A stretch of 64,000 nucleotides of DNA, from the NCBI GenBank assembly GCA_035384965.1, contig DAOOJE010000006.1, positions 1 to 64,000 on the forward strand. Reading direction: 5' to 3'. The number at the start of each line of letters is the position of its first letter. Position 1 is the first letter of the stretch. This DNA comes from JAAYVZ01 sp035384965. GTDB taxonomy: Bacteria; Acidobacteriota; Thermoanaerobaculia; Thermoanaerobaculales; Thermoanaerobaculaceae. Below, one piece after another: positions 42,427 through 50,335 of the stretch. The notes beneath the pieces are model-generated. The model was not told the DNA's origin and searched no databases. It saw only the letters and a program-made list of their open reading frames with translations. The position numbers were made by a program, and so were the translations under genes.

Positions 42427-43065
42427 GTGCAAACGTCCTGCGCGCTCGCCGTCGCGGTCTTCGCCGGCGTCGCCCTTGCCGCGCCGGCGGGGGAGATCGT
42501 CGAACAGGTGCTGGCGCTCGTCAACGGGGTGCCCGTGCTCGCCTCCGACGCCCAGCTGGCGGAAATAGCCGGGCTGGTGCCGCCAGCCGCGGGCGAGAGC
42601 GAGGCGGGCCGCCGCCGGACCGTGATCGAGGCGCTCGTGGCACTCGAACTGCGCTGGCAGGACCTGCAGGCGGCCGGCGTGGTGCTGCGCGTGCGGGCCG
42701 ACACCGAGCGGGCCTGGGCGACGGTCGTGGAGCGGGCCGGGGGCCCGGAGACCGTGGCCGCCAGGCTGGCGGCGGCGGGGCTCGAGGAGCCCCTGCTGCG
42801 CGAGCTGGTACGGCGGGCCGCCGTGGTCGAGGCGTACGTGGCCGGGCGGTTCGGCCCCTTCGTCCATCCCACCTCCGAGGAAATCGAGCGCGCCTACCGG
42901 GAGGAGCTGCTCCCGGTTCTCCCGGCGTCCGAGACGCCTCCCGACCTGTCGGCGGTGCGAGCCCGGCTCGAGGCGGTCCTGAGGGAGCGCAAGCTGGTGG
43001 CCGCCCTCGAGCAGTGGACGCGCGAGCTCGAGGCGAGGGGCGAGGTGGTGCGCTACCTGAGGTGA
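42427..43065 (+). CDS. SurA N-terminal-like exported chaperone
   Basis: A 212-residue protein with a signal peptide (LAVAVFAGVALAAPAG) followed by EIVEQVLALVNGVPVLASDAQLAEI, the start of the SurA N-terminal domain (the VAVVNxxxIxxSDL pattern). Helical segments follow (RRTVIEALVALELRWQDLQAAGV; TSEEIERAYREELLPVL), but no parvulin (PPIase) domain is present. It is probably a periplasmic chaperone for outer-membrane proteins. GTG start. The 3' end overlaps the opposite transglycosylase gene by 13 bases. Confidence 0.75.
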   Translation: MQTSCALAVAVFAGVALAAPAGEIVEQVLALVNGVPVLASDAQLAEIAGLVPPAAGESEAGRRRTVIEALVALELRWQDLQAAGVVLRVRADTERAWATVVERAGGPETVAARLAAAGLEEPLLRELVRRAAVVEAYVAGRFGPFVHPTSEEIERAYREELLPVLPASETPPDLSAVRARLEAVLRERKLVAALEQWTRELEARGEVVRYLR

Positions 43066-45077
43066 GACGCCAGCGCCTCGCCCTCGAGTACCCGGAGCAC
43101 GTACGTCGCCGTCTCGCGGTACGGTACGGCGGCGGCAAACAGCGCCGGTGAGGCCGGATCGCCGAGAATCCCGAGCCACGCCGCGACCACCGGATCCCCG
43201 GCGTTGTACGCCGCTGCTGCGGGTCCCAGCCGCCCCCCGAACGCGGTACGGAGGCGAGCCAGCTCCCCGGCCGCGGCCGCCAGCGCCGGGTCCGCCTCGC
43301 TCGCGGCCGCAGGGTCGATCCTCAGCCGCTGCATCGTCTCCGGCATGAGCTGGACGAGTCCCACCGCACCGGCCGGCGAGCGGGCGCCGACGTCGAAGCG
43401 CGACTCCTGCCGGACGACTGCGACGAGCCAGCTGGCCGGCAGGCCGCGGGCGGTCGCGGCAGCCTCGCACCCCCCCACCAGCTCGGGAGGGAGCACGAGC
43501 GGCCTCAGCGAGTCCGGCACCAGCCACGCCGGCACCTCCAGCCGGGCCCACAGCCGCTCGCCTGCGGCCAGCGCTGCCGGTCCGTTCCCCCAGGCCGCCA
43601 GCGTCCGGGCGCTCCAGGCCAGCTCGGCGGGCGTTCCGGCGGGGAAGCGGTGAGGGTACAGCCTCGCCGCCGTCGCCTCGAGGCCGAGCGCGGCCAGCTC
43701 GGCGGCGGGCCCTGACCAGCTCCCCGGCTCGGCGACCGCCCCGGCGAGCAGCGGCGCCCAGGACGGGTCGCCGGCCAGCGCCAGCGCCAGCGCCGCCCGC
43801 GCCGCGGCGGCGCCCGACTCCACCGCCAGCCGCCCCAGTTCCGCCGGCCGCCGGGACGGCGTCGGCCACTGGTCGGAAAGCGAGCCCGGCTCCAGCCACA
43901 TGGCCGCCACGTCAGCCCAGCCGTCGAGGCGGGGATCGGCCACCAACGCCGCCAGCGCAGCTGCCGCCGCCTCGCGCTGGCCCTCGGCGCGCAGCAGCTC
44001 GATGGTGAGGACACGGACCCGCGGCAGGTGGTGGGGCGCCCTCGCCAGCAGCTCCCGCGCCGGCGCCACCGCGCCGCGAGCCAGGAGCGTCGCGACCAGC
44101 CGAGGGCCCACCTCGCGCTGCACGGCCGGCGGCGCGGTCAGGCACAAACGAACCGCCTCCTCGCCGCGCCCAAGCGCGGCGCGCACACGCAGGGCACCGT
44201 CCCACCCCTCGCCTTCGCCGGGGTTGGCGGCGCGCGCCGCATCCCAGAACGCGAGAGCCCCGGTGTGATCCCCGGCCATCTCGGCAATGCGCGCCCGCTG
44301 CACCGCCGGGGCGTGGCGGGCCGTTCCGGCTGCCGCAGCCAGCGCCTGTTCGTGCAACGCCGCTGCCACCGCGAAATCCCCCAGCCGATACGCCGCCCGG
44401 CCGCGCAGGAACAGCCACGTCGCCCGGGCCTCCGCCTGGCTCGGGGGGTCGAGCCCGTCGAGCAGCGAACGGGCTTCCCGCCACGCCCCGCCCGACAGCA
44501 GCGTGCTCGCGACCAGCAGGCGGTCCGCTTCGGGCAGCGAGCGGGCGGCCAGCATCCGAGCCGCCGCCACCGCCGCGCGGCGCGAGTCCCCGCTCCGCAC
44601 GACCCGCAGCGCCAGCGCCGCGTCGGCGGTCCGCACCGCCAGCTCCGCCCGCAGCTCGGCCCGCAGCGAGACGGGCAGCACACCGCGGGCCATCTGCCGC
44701 AACACCCCCGGCGGCAGGCTCGCGAACGAGCGCCGCAGCAGTTCGGTGGCCTCGCGGCGATGGGCGGCCGGCGCGCTCCGGGCGAGCAACGGTTCGAGCA
44801 GCGGGCGCGGGTCGCGTCCCAGCGCCAGTGCCGCCTCGGCGCCTTCGAGGCGCAGCGCCGGCCCGAGCTCGCCTGCCCTCGGCAGGTGAGCGGCCACCAG
44901 GCGCGCCGCCTCTGCCGGCCGGCCCTGGGTGCGCGCAGCGCGCGCCGCCAGCACCGCCACCGCGGGCGTCAAGGGCTTCGGCAGGGCGGCAATCCCGGCC
45001 CGCACTTCCGCCCACTGGCCGGCACGCGCTGCTGCTGCCAGGGCAACGGGAGGCAGAGCGGCGGCTGGCGCCGGCAT
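43053..45077 (-). CDS. Slt-type soluble lytic transglycosylase
   Basis: A 674-residue protein: a long alpha-helical superhelix region rich in Ala/Arg (about 1-520), then a C-terminal lysozyme-like SLT domain with the catalytic Glu in VVRQESRFDVGARSPAGAVGLVQLMPETM, AAYNAGDPVVAAWL and the ETATYVLRVLEG terminus. It cleaves the MurNAc-GlcNAc bond with anhydro formation during wall turnover. The N-terminus (MPAPAAALPPVALAAAARA) is only a weak signal peptide; another start upstream inside the HIT gene is possible. TGATG overlap with the HIT gene suggests coupling. Confidence 0.85.
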   Translation of the reverse strand: MPAPAAALPPVALAAAARAGQWAEVRAGIAALPKPLTPAVAVLAARAARTQGRPAEAARLVAAHLPRAGELGPALRLEGAEAALALGRDPRPLLEPLLARSAPAAHRREATELLRRSFASLPPGVLRQMARGVLPVSLRAELRAELAVRTADAALALRVVRSGDSRRAAVAAARMLAARSLPEADRLLVASTLLSGGAWREARSLLDGLDPPSQAEARATWLFLRGRAAYRLGDFAVAAALHEQALAAAAGTARHAPAVQRARIAEMAGDHTGALAFWDAARAANPGEGEGWDGALRVRAALGRGEEAVRLCLTAPPAVQREVGPRLVATLLARGAVAPARELLARAPHHLPRVRVLTIELLRAEGQREAAAAALAALVADPRLDGWADVAAMWLEPGSLSDQWPTPSRRPAELGRLAVESGAAAARAALALALAGDPSWAPLLAGAVAEPGSWSGPAAELAALGLEATAARLYPHRFPAGTPAELAWSARTLAAWGNGPAALAAGERLWARLEVPAWLVPDSLRPLVLPPELVGGCEAAATARGLPASWLVAVVRQESRFDVGARSPAGAVGLVQLMPETMQRLRIDPAAASEADPALAAAAGELARLRTAFGGRLGPAAAAYNAGDPVVAAWLGILGDPASPALFAAAVPYRETATYVLRVLEGEALASHLR

Positions 45078-45421
45078 CACCCCGGCGGCCAGCCGAACGG
45101 GCGGCCGCCCAGCACATGGAGGTGAATGTGGAAGACCGACTGGCCGGCTCCGGCGCCGCAGTTGTTCACGACCCGGTACCCCCCGGCCACCAGCCCCGCG
45201 CGGCGGGCCGCTTCCGCCGCGGCCAGGAGCAGCTGGCCGAGCAGCGACGCGTCCTCGAGCGTGGCCGCATCGAGCGAGGCGATGTGCCGGCGAGGGATGA
45301 CGAGGAGGTGGGTGGGCGCCCGAGGCGCGATGTCGTGGAACACCACGACCTCCTCGTCGGCGTGCAGGACGCGGGCCGGGACTTCGCCCGCGGCAATGCG
45401 GCAGAACACGCAACCGTCCAT
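45077..45421 (-). CDS. HIT-family nucleotide hydrolase/transferase
   Basis: A 114-residue Hint-like protein. It has the zinc-site start MDGCVFCRIAAGEVPA, the IPRRHI segment and the catalytic histidine triad FHIHLHVLGG. Such proteins hydrolyse purine phosphoramidates such as aminoacyl-AMP. The ATG at 45421 is chosen where homology begins and because a TATCCT box lies 8 bases upstream; an earlier ATG at 45457 would add 12 residues. Between murA and the lytic transglycosylase. Confidence 0.92.
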   Translation of the reverse strand: MDGCVFCRIAAGEVPARVLHADEEVVVFHDIAPRAPTHLLVIPRRHIASLDAATLEDASLLGQLLLAAAEAARRAGLVAGGYRVVNNCGAGAGQSVFHIHLHVLGGRPFGWPPG

Positions 45422-45429
45422 CGCCCGGC

Positions 45430-45435
45430 AGGATA
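45430..45435 (-). promoter_or_regulatory. Leaderless-type -10 box for the HIT gene
   Basis: TATCCT (minus strand) 8 bases before the ATG at 45421; no Shine-Dalgarno. It lies within the 93-base gap after murA. Confidence 0.35.
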
Positions 45436-45514
45436 CCCGTGGCGAGACAGGAGGCACAAGGCGCGAGGCAGCGGACGCAGCGGCACCGCATCCCCTCCTG
45501 CCTCTCGTGCCTGT

Positions 45515-46783
45515 CTACTGATACGGTCCGGGGTTGAACCGCTCGATGCAGGCGCCGAGCGCTCCGAGCTTGGACTCCATGGCCTCGTACCCGCGGTCGA
45601 GGTGGTAAATGCGGTCCACGACCGTCTCCCCGCGCGCCACCAGGGCGGCCAGCACCAGAGCCGCCGAGGCCCGCAGGTCGGAGGCCATGACGGTGGCGCC
45701 GGCAAGCGGTGCCGGGCCCCAGATCCGGGCGGTCCGGCCCGCCACCTCGATGCGCGCCCCCAGCCGCATGAGCTCGAGAGCGTGCTGGAAGCGGTTCTCG
45801 AAGATGGCTTCGGTCACCTCCGAGACCCCTTCCGCCTGGGTCATGAGCGCCATGAGCTGCGCCTGCAGGTCGGTGGCGAAGCCAGGGAACTCGGCGGTCG
45901 TCACGGTCACGGGGCGCAGCGCCGCGGGCTGCCGCACCGTGACAGCGGCGGCACCGACCTCGCAGGGCACGCCTGCCGCCGCCAGCACCTCGCAAAGCGC
46001 CCCGAGATGCGAGGGGCGGCAGCGCTCGACCGTGACCTCGTCCCCGCACAGCGCGCCGGCGACGAGGTACGTGCCGGCCTCGATGCGGTCGGGAATCACC
46101 CTGTGCGCCGCCCCGTGCAGGGCCTCCACGCCTTCCACCTCGATCGTCGCCGAACCGGCACCCGCGATGCGCGCCCCCATCGCCACCAGCAGCTCGGCGA
46201 GGTCGGCGACTTCCGGCTCGCGGGCGCAGTTGCGGAGCACCGTCCGGCCGCGCGCCAGCGTCGCTGCCATGAGCACGTTTTCCGTGCCGGTGACCGTGAT
46301 CTTCCCGAACGTGATGTCGGCACCGTGCAGTCCGTGCCGGGCCTCGGCGACGATGTCGCCGTGCTCGACTCGCAGCTCCGCCCCCATGCTCTCGAGCGCC
46401 GCCAGGTGGAGGTCCACCGGTCGAGCGCCGATCGCGCACCCGCCCGGCAGGGCGACGCGCGCCCGCCGCCGCCGCGCCACCAGCGGACCCAGCACCAGCA
46501 CCGACGCGCGCATGGTCCGCACGAGCTCGTAGGGGGCCCAGTACGCCTCGCCGGCCCCCGCCACGACGCGCGTCACCTCCCCCCGGTGCTCGCACGACTC
46601 CCCGAGCGCCTGCAACACCCGCTCCATGGTCACGATGTCGCGCACGCGCGGGGTGCCGGCGATCTCGACCGGGTCCGAGGTGAGCAGCGTTGCGGCCAGG
46701 CACGGGAGCGCCGCGTTCTTGGCCCCCGAGACCTCCACAGCACCGCGCAGCCGCCGTTCGCCCACGATCCGGAACTTGTCCAT
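45515..46783 (-). CDS. murA: UDP-N-acetylglucosamine 1-carboxyvinyltransferase
   Basis: A 422-residue enzyme adding enolpyruvate to UDP-GlcNAc, the first committed step of peptidoglycan synthesis and the target of fosfomycin. The catalytic cysteine is present (C116 in LPGGCAIGARPVDLHL), so it is of the fosfomycin-sensitive type rather than the Asp variant. Other motifs: GAKNAALP, TEFPGFATDLQAQ-like TAEFPGFATDLQAQ and RFQHALELMRLGA. No Shine-Dalgarno; a TTGACG/GACACT promoter would start at the ATG. Confidence 0.97.
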   Translation of the reverse strand: MDKFRIVGERRLRGAVEVSGAKNAALPCLAATLLTSDPVEIAGTPRVRDIVTMERVLQALGESCEHRGEVTRVVAGAGEAYWAPYELVRTMRASVLVLGPLVARRRRARVALPGGCAIGARPVDLHLAALESMGAELRVEHGDIVAEARHGLHGADITFGKITVTGTENVLMAATLARGRTVLRNCAREPEVADLAELLVAMGARIAGAGSATIEVEGVEALHGAAHRVIPDRIEAGTYLVAGALCGDEVTVERCRPSHLGALCEVLAAAGVPCEVGAAAVTVRQPAALRPVTVTTAEFPGFATDLQAQLMALMTQAEGVSEVTEAIFENRFQHALELMRLGARIEVAGRTARIWGPAPLAGATVMASDLRASAALVLAALVARGETVVDRIYHLDRGYEAMESKLGALGACIERFNPGPYQ

Positions 46784-46789
46784 CCGCGA

Positions 46790-46819
46790 AGTGTCGGTCG
46801 GCGGGCTCCCCGCCGTCAA
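46790..46819 (-). promoter_or_regulatory. Promoter of murA
   Basis: Minus strand -35 TTGACG (46819-46814), 18-base spacer, -10 GACACT (46795-46790), then 6 bases and the ATG. Transcription would start at or next to the start codon. Confidence 0.45.
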
Positions 46820-46918
46820 CCCGACGCGACCGGCGGCTTGTGACGATTCCCACAAGGTGCTACCGTGCGCGGCCGATGCGGCGGCCGCCGCCCCGCCGGC
46901 CGCCCGGGAGCCACTCGC

Positions 46919-49051
46919 ATGTCCGACTTCCGGATCACCCAGCACCCCATCCTGGCCGTACCCGACGCCCCGCGCTTCGAGTTCTCGTGGCGCGGGCAGA
47001 CGCTCACCGCTCGCCAGGGCGAGACCATCGCCTCGGCGCTGTTCGCCAACGGCGTCCGCGTCTTCGGCCACCATACCAAGGACGGCGCCCCCCAGGGAAT
47101 CTTTTGCGCCAACGGCCAGTGCGCCCAGTGCACCGTGATCGCCGACGGCCTGGCGGTGAAGTCGTGCATGGTTGCCGTCACCCCCGGGATGCGGGTCGAG
47201 CCGCTCGACGCCGCCCCCAGCCTGCCCTCCGTCGGCACGCCGCTGCAGTTCCACGCCATCGACACGGTCGAGGTCGAGTGCCTCATCCTCGGCGGCGGGC
47301 CGGCCGGGCTGTCCGCGGCCATCGAGCTGGGGCGGGCCGGGGTGAGCGCGGTGATCATCGACGACAAGGACCGCCTGGGCGGCAAGCTGGTGCTGCAGAC
47401 GCACAAGTTCTTCGGCTCGATCGAGGCCTGCCACGCCGGCACGCGGGGCATCGACATCGCCGCCAAGCTCGACGCCGAGGTGCGCTCGTACGAGAACGTC
47501 CGAGTGTGGACCGACTCGGTGGCGCTGGCGGTCTTTTCGGACCGCAAGGTGGGCGTGCTCCGACAAGGGCACTATGTCATTGTCCAGCCGCAGGTGCTGC
47601 TCGTCGCCACCGGGGCGCGGGAGCGCTCGCTCGTGTTCCGCGGCAACACGCTGCCGGGCGTGTACGGCGCCGGGGCGTTCCAGACGCTCGTGAACCGCGA
47701 CCTCGTGCGCCCCAGCGAGCGGCTGTTCGTGGTCGGCGGCGGCAACGTCGGGCTCATCGCCGCCTACCACGCGTTGCAGGCCGGGATTGCGGTCGTCGGG
47801 CTGTGCGAGGCGCTGCCCGACTGCGGGGGGTACAAGGTCCACAAGGACAAGCTGGTGCGCATGGGGGTACCGATCTACACCTCCCACACGGTGGTGTCGG
47901 CCAACGGTGAGGAGGAGGTCACCTCGGTCACGATCGCGGCGATCGACAGCGCCTGGAAGGTGATCCCCGGGACCGAGAAGACGTTCGCGTGCGACACCGT
48001 GCTGGTCGCGGTGGGTCTCGACCCGGTGGACGAGTTCTATCGCAAGGCCAGGGAGTTCGGCCTCCCCGCGCTGGCCGCCGGCGACGCCGAGGAAATTGCC
48101 GAGGCGTCGGCGGCGATGTTTACCGGCAAGATCCGGGGGCTCGAGATCGCCCGCATGTTGGGCCGTGACGTCGGCGAGGTGCCCCCCGAGTGGCACAAGA
48201 CCGCCGAGGTGCTCAAGTCGAGGCCCGGCGCCACCGTGACCGAGGAAATCCCGGAGGACGAGCAGGGGGTGTTTCCGGTCTTCCACTGCAGCCAGGAGAT
48301 CCCCTGCAACCCGTGCACCTCGATTTGCCCGAAGCACGCCATCCGCATCGAGGGCGACGATATCCTGGGGCTGCCCACGTTCATCCAGGAGGACTGCATC
48401 GCCTGCGAGCAGTGTGTGGCGGTGTGCCCGGGGCTGGCGATCACCCTGGTCGACTTCCGCACCGAGCGCGAGAGCGCCATCGTCACGATTCCTTACGAGT
48501 TCACTCGCGCCGCGATCCACGAAGGGGACGTGGTGACGGTCCTCGACACCGAGGGCCGGGTCCTGGGCAACGTGCCCGTCGTCAAGGTGCGGGCGCCCAA
48601 GTTCGCCGATCACGCGCTGCTCGTCAGGGTCCGGGCCCCGCGCGAGATCGCCAAGCTCGCCGCCGGCATCCGGGTGCAGGAGCCGTGGGTGAGCGAGCCG
48701 CTCGAGGAGAAGGTGGAGCGGATCGCCGACGACGAGGTGGTGTGCCGGTGCGAGCGGGTCACCGCCGGCGAGATCCGCGCCCACATCCGGGCCGGCGTGC
48801 GTGACCTCAACGAGCTCAAGGCGCTCACCCGCGCCGGGATGGGGGCCTGCGGCGGCAAGACGTGCCCGACGCTCATCCGCCGGCTGTTCAGAGAGGAGGG
48901 CGTGCCTCCCCACGAGATCACCGACCTCACACAACGGCCACTGGTGATGGAGGTGACGCTGGGCGCGTTCGCCGGCGTCATCACCGGCCAGGGACCGGTC
49001 CAGGACCGGCCCAGGACCCATGCGGTCGCCGCCCACGAGGGAGGTGTGTGA
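46919..49051 (+). CDS. Amine/amino-acid dehydrogenase flavin-iron-sulfur subunit (SoxA/HcnB/LhpB-like)
   Basis: A 710-residue protein with four parts: an N-terminal SoxA-type [2Fe-2S] domain (CANGQCAQCTVIADG), an FAD/NAD oxidoreductase region (CLILGGGPAGLSAAIELG, RLFVVGGGNVGLIAAYHAL), a double [4Fe-4S] ferredoxin insert (CNPCTSICPKHAI, CIACEQCVAVCPG) and a C-terminal BFD-like [2Fe-2S] (CRCERV...CGGKTCP). This build is seen in large subunits of multisubunit dye-linked dehydrogenases for proline, hydroxyproline, octopine or sarcosine-like substrates. It is coupled by TGATG to its small flavoprotein partner. Substrate unknown. GGGAG is 8 bases before the ATG. Confidence 0.82.
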   Translation: MSDFRITQHPILAVPDAPRFEFSWRGQTLTARQGETIASALFANGVRVFGHHTKDGAPQGIFCANGQCAQCTVIADGLAVKSCMVAVTPGMRVEPLDAAPSLPSVGTPLQFHAIDTVEVECLILGGGPAGLSAAIELGRAGVSAVIIDDKDRLGGKLVLQTHKFFGSIEACHAGTRGIDIAAKLDAEVRSYENVRVWTDSVALAVFSDRKVGVLRQGHYVIVQPQVLLVATGARERSLVFRGNTLPGVYGAGAFQTLVNRDLVRPSERLFVVGGGNVGLIAAYHALQAGIAVVGLCEALPDCGGYKVHKDKLVRMGVPIYTSHTVVSANGEEEVTSVTIAAIDSAWKVIPGTEKTFACDTVLVAVGLDPVDEFYRKAREFGLPALAAGDAEEIAEASAAMFTGKIRGLEIARMLGRDVGEVPPEWHKTAEVLKSRPGATVTEEIPEDEQGVFPVFHCSQEIPCNPCTSICPKHAIRIEGDDILGLPTFIQEDCIACEQCVAVCPGLAITLVDFRTERESAIVTIPYEFTRAAIHEGDVVTVLDTEGRVLGNVPVVKVRAPKFADHALLVRVRAPREIAKLAAGIRVQEPWVSEPLEEKVERIADDEVVCRCERVTAGEIRAHIRAGVRDLNELKALTRAGMGACGGKTCPTLIRRLFREEGVPPHEITDLTQRPLVMEVTLGAFAGVITGQGPVQDRPRTHAVAAHEGGV

Positions 49052-50208
49052 TGTCCACCGCGACGTTCGACGCCATCGTCGTGGGCGCCGGGTCGGTCGG
49101 CACCCCGACCGCGATGTACCTCGCCGAGCGCGGCCTCAAGGTCCTGGTGGTGGACCAGTTCGCCTCGCCCGGGCAAGGCTCCAACAAGTGCGCCATCGGC
49201 GGCATTCGCGCCACTCACTCGGCCCCGGCCAAGATCCGGCTCTGCCTCGCCTCGCTGGCCACCTTTTCGAGCTGGCAGGCGACGCATGGCGACGATATCG
49301 AGTGGCGCATGGGCGGGTATTGCTTCGTCGCCTACAGCGAGGAGGAGGAGCGGCTGCTGCGCGACCTCCTGCAGGTCCAGAAGCGCTACGGCCTCAACAT
49401 CGACTGGTACGACGCTCCGGCGCTGCTCGAGCGGGTGCCGAGCCTCGACCCCGAGGGGCTGCGCGGAGGCACGCTCTCGCCGGAGGACGGCTCCGCCTCT
49501 CCGATGCGGGCCTGCCTTGCGTTTTACCGGCGGGCACGGGCGCTGGGCGTCACGTTCCGCTTCTCCGAGCGCGTCACCGGCCTCATCCGGCGCCGTTCGC
49601 AGGTAGTCGGCGTGCGCACCGACAAGGGGGGTTACGCCTCCGAGACCGTGATCAACGCCGCCGGCGCCTGGGCACGCGCGGTCGCGCAGGCCGGAGGTCT
49701 CGACACCCCGGTGGTCCCGGACTGCCACGAGGCCGGCATCACCGAGCCGGTGGCCCGCTTCCTCGACCCCATGGTGGTCGACATCCGGCCCACCCCGGGC
49801 GCCCGCAACTACTACTTCTGCCAGCTCGCGGGCGGTCAGGTCATCTTCTGCATCACCCCCGACCCTCCTCTCGTTGGCTCGGACCGCCGGGAGACCTCGG
49901 CGTTCCTGCCGATGATCGCCCGGCGGATGGTGAACCTCATGCCGCGGCTGGCCAACCTGCGGGTGCGGCGCACCTGGCGCGGGCTGTACCCCATGACCCC
50001 CGACGGCACGCCGGTGGTCGGGCGCTCGCACCTGCTCGACGGCTACGTGCACGCCGAGGGGATGTGCGGACAGGGGTTCATGCTGGGGCCGGGCGTGGGG
50101 GCGCTGGTGGCGCGTCTCGTCACCGGGGCACTCGAGCCGGCCGACGAGGGGGTGCTGGCCGAGCTCTCCCCGACCCGCGCCTTTGGCGGCGCCGAGGCAC
50201 TCAAGTAG
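49051..50208 (+). CDS. FAD-dependent amine/amino-acid oxidoreductase subunit (DAO/SoxB-like)
   Basis: A 385-residue protein with the FAD-binding start FDAIVVGAGSVGTPTAMYLAERG, the SoxB-like SNKCAIGGIRATHS, ETVINAAGAWA and the C-terminal YPMTPDGTPVVGRS and AEGMCGQGFMLGPGVG motifs. It probably carries the oxidising flavin of the two-subunit dehydrogenase formed with the preceding gene product, with electrons leaving via the Fe-S clusters of the large subunit rather than oxygen. GAGGGAGGTG precedes the ATG, which shares its A with the upstream TGA. Confidence 0.85.
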   Translation: MSTATFDAIVVGAGSVGTPTAMYLAERGLKVLVVDQFASPGQGSNKCAIGGIRATHSAPAKIRLCLASLATFSSWQATHGDDIEWRMGGYCFVAYSEEEERLLRDLLQVQKRYGLNIDWYDAPALLERVPSLDPEGLRGGTLSPEDGSASPMRACLAFYRRARALGVTFRFSERVTGLIRRRSQVVGVRTDKGGYASETVINAAGAWARAVAQAGGLDTPVVPDCHEAGITEPVARFLDPMVVDIRPTPGARNYYFCQLAGGQVIFCITPDPPLVGSDRRETSAFLPMIARRMVNLMPRLANLRVRRTWRGLYPMTPDGTPVVGRSHLLDGYVHAEGMCGQGFMLGPGVGALVARLVTGALEPADEGVLAELSPTRAFGGAEALK

Positions 50209-50323
50209 CCCCGGCACCCGCGACGTGGCCGGCACGGTGGCGGTCCGGCTCGCGTGCCGCCGCGTCGTGTCTGTGGCCACTTTCCTGGCTGAAGAGCCGA
50301 CCCGGGTGGGCAGGGGGGAGTGG

Positions 50324-50329
50324 TATGCT
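50324..50329 (+). promoter_or_regulatory. Leaderless-type -10 box
   Basis: TATGCT, 6 bases before the GTG at 50336. A GGGGGGAG sequence is too far upstream (17 bases) to be a normal ribosome site. Confidence 0.4.
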
Positions 50330-50335
50330 CGGCCG

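Noticed and set aside
43053..46853. A 1266-codon open minus-strand frame covering the transglycosylase, HIT and murA
   Set aside because: Only the part up to 45077 has family features; the rest is a shadow of the HIT gene and murA in another frame.
45515..49036. A 1173-codon open minus-strand frame extending murA upstream
   Set aside because: The extra part is antisense to the flavin dehydrogenase gene and has no recognisable domain; GC-rich DNA keeps antisense frames open.
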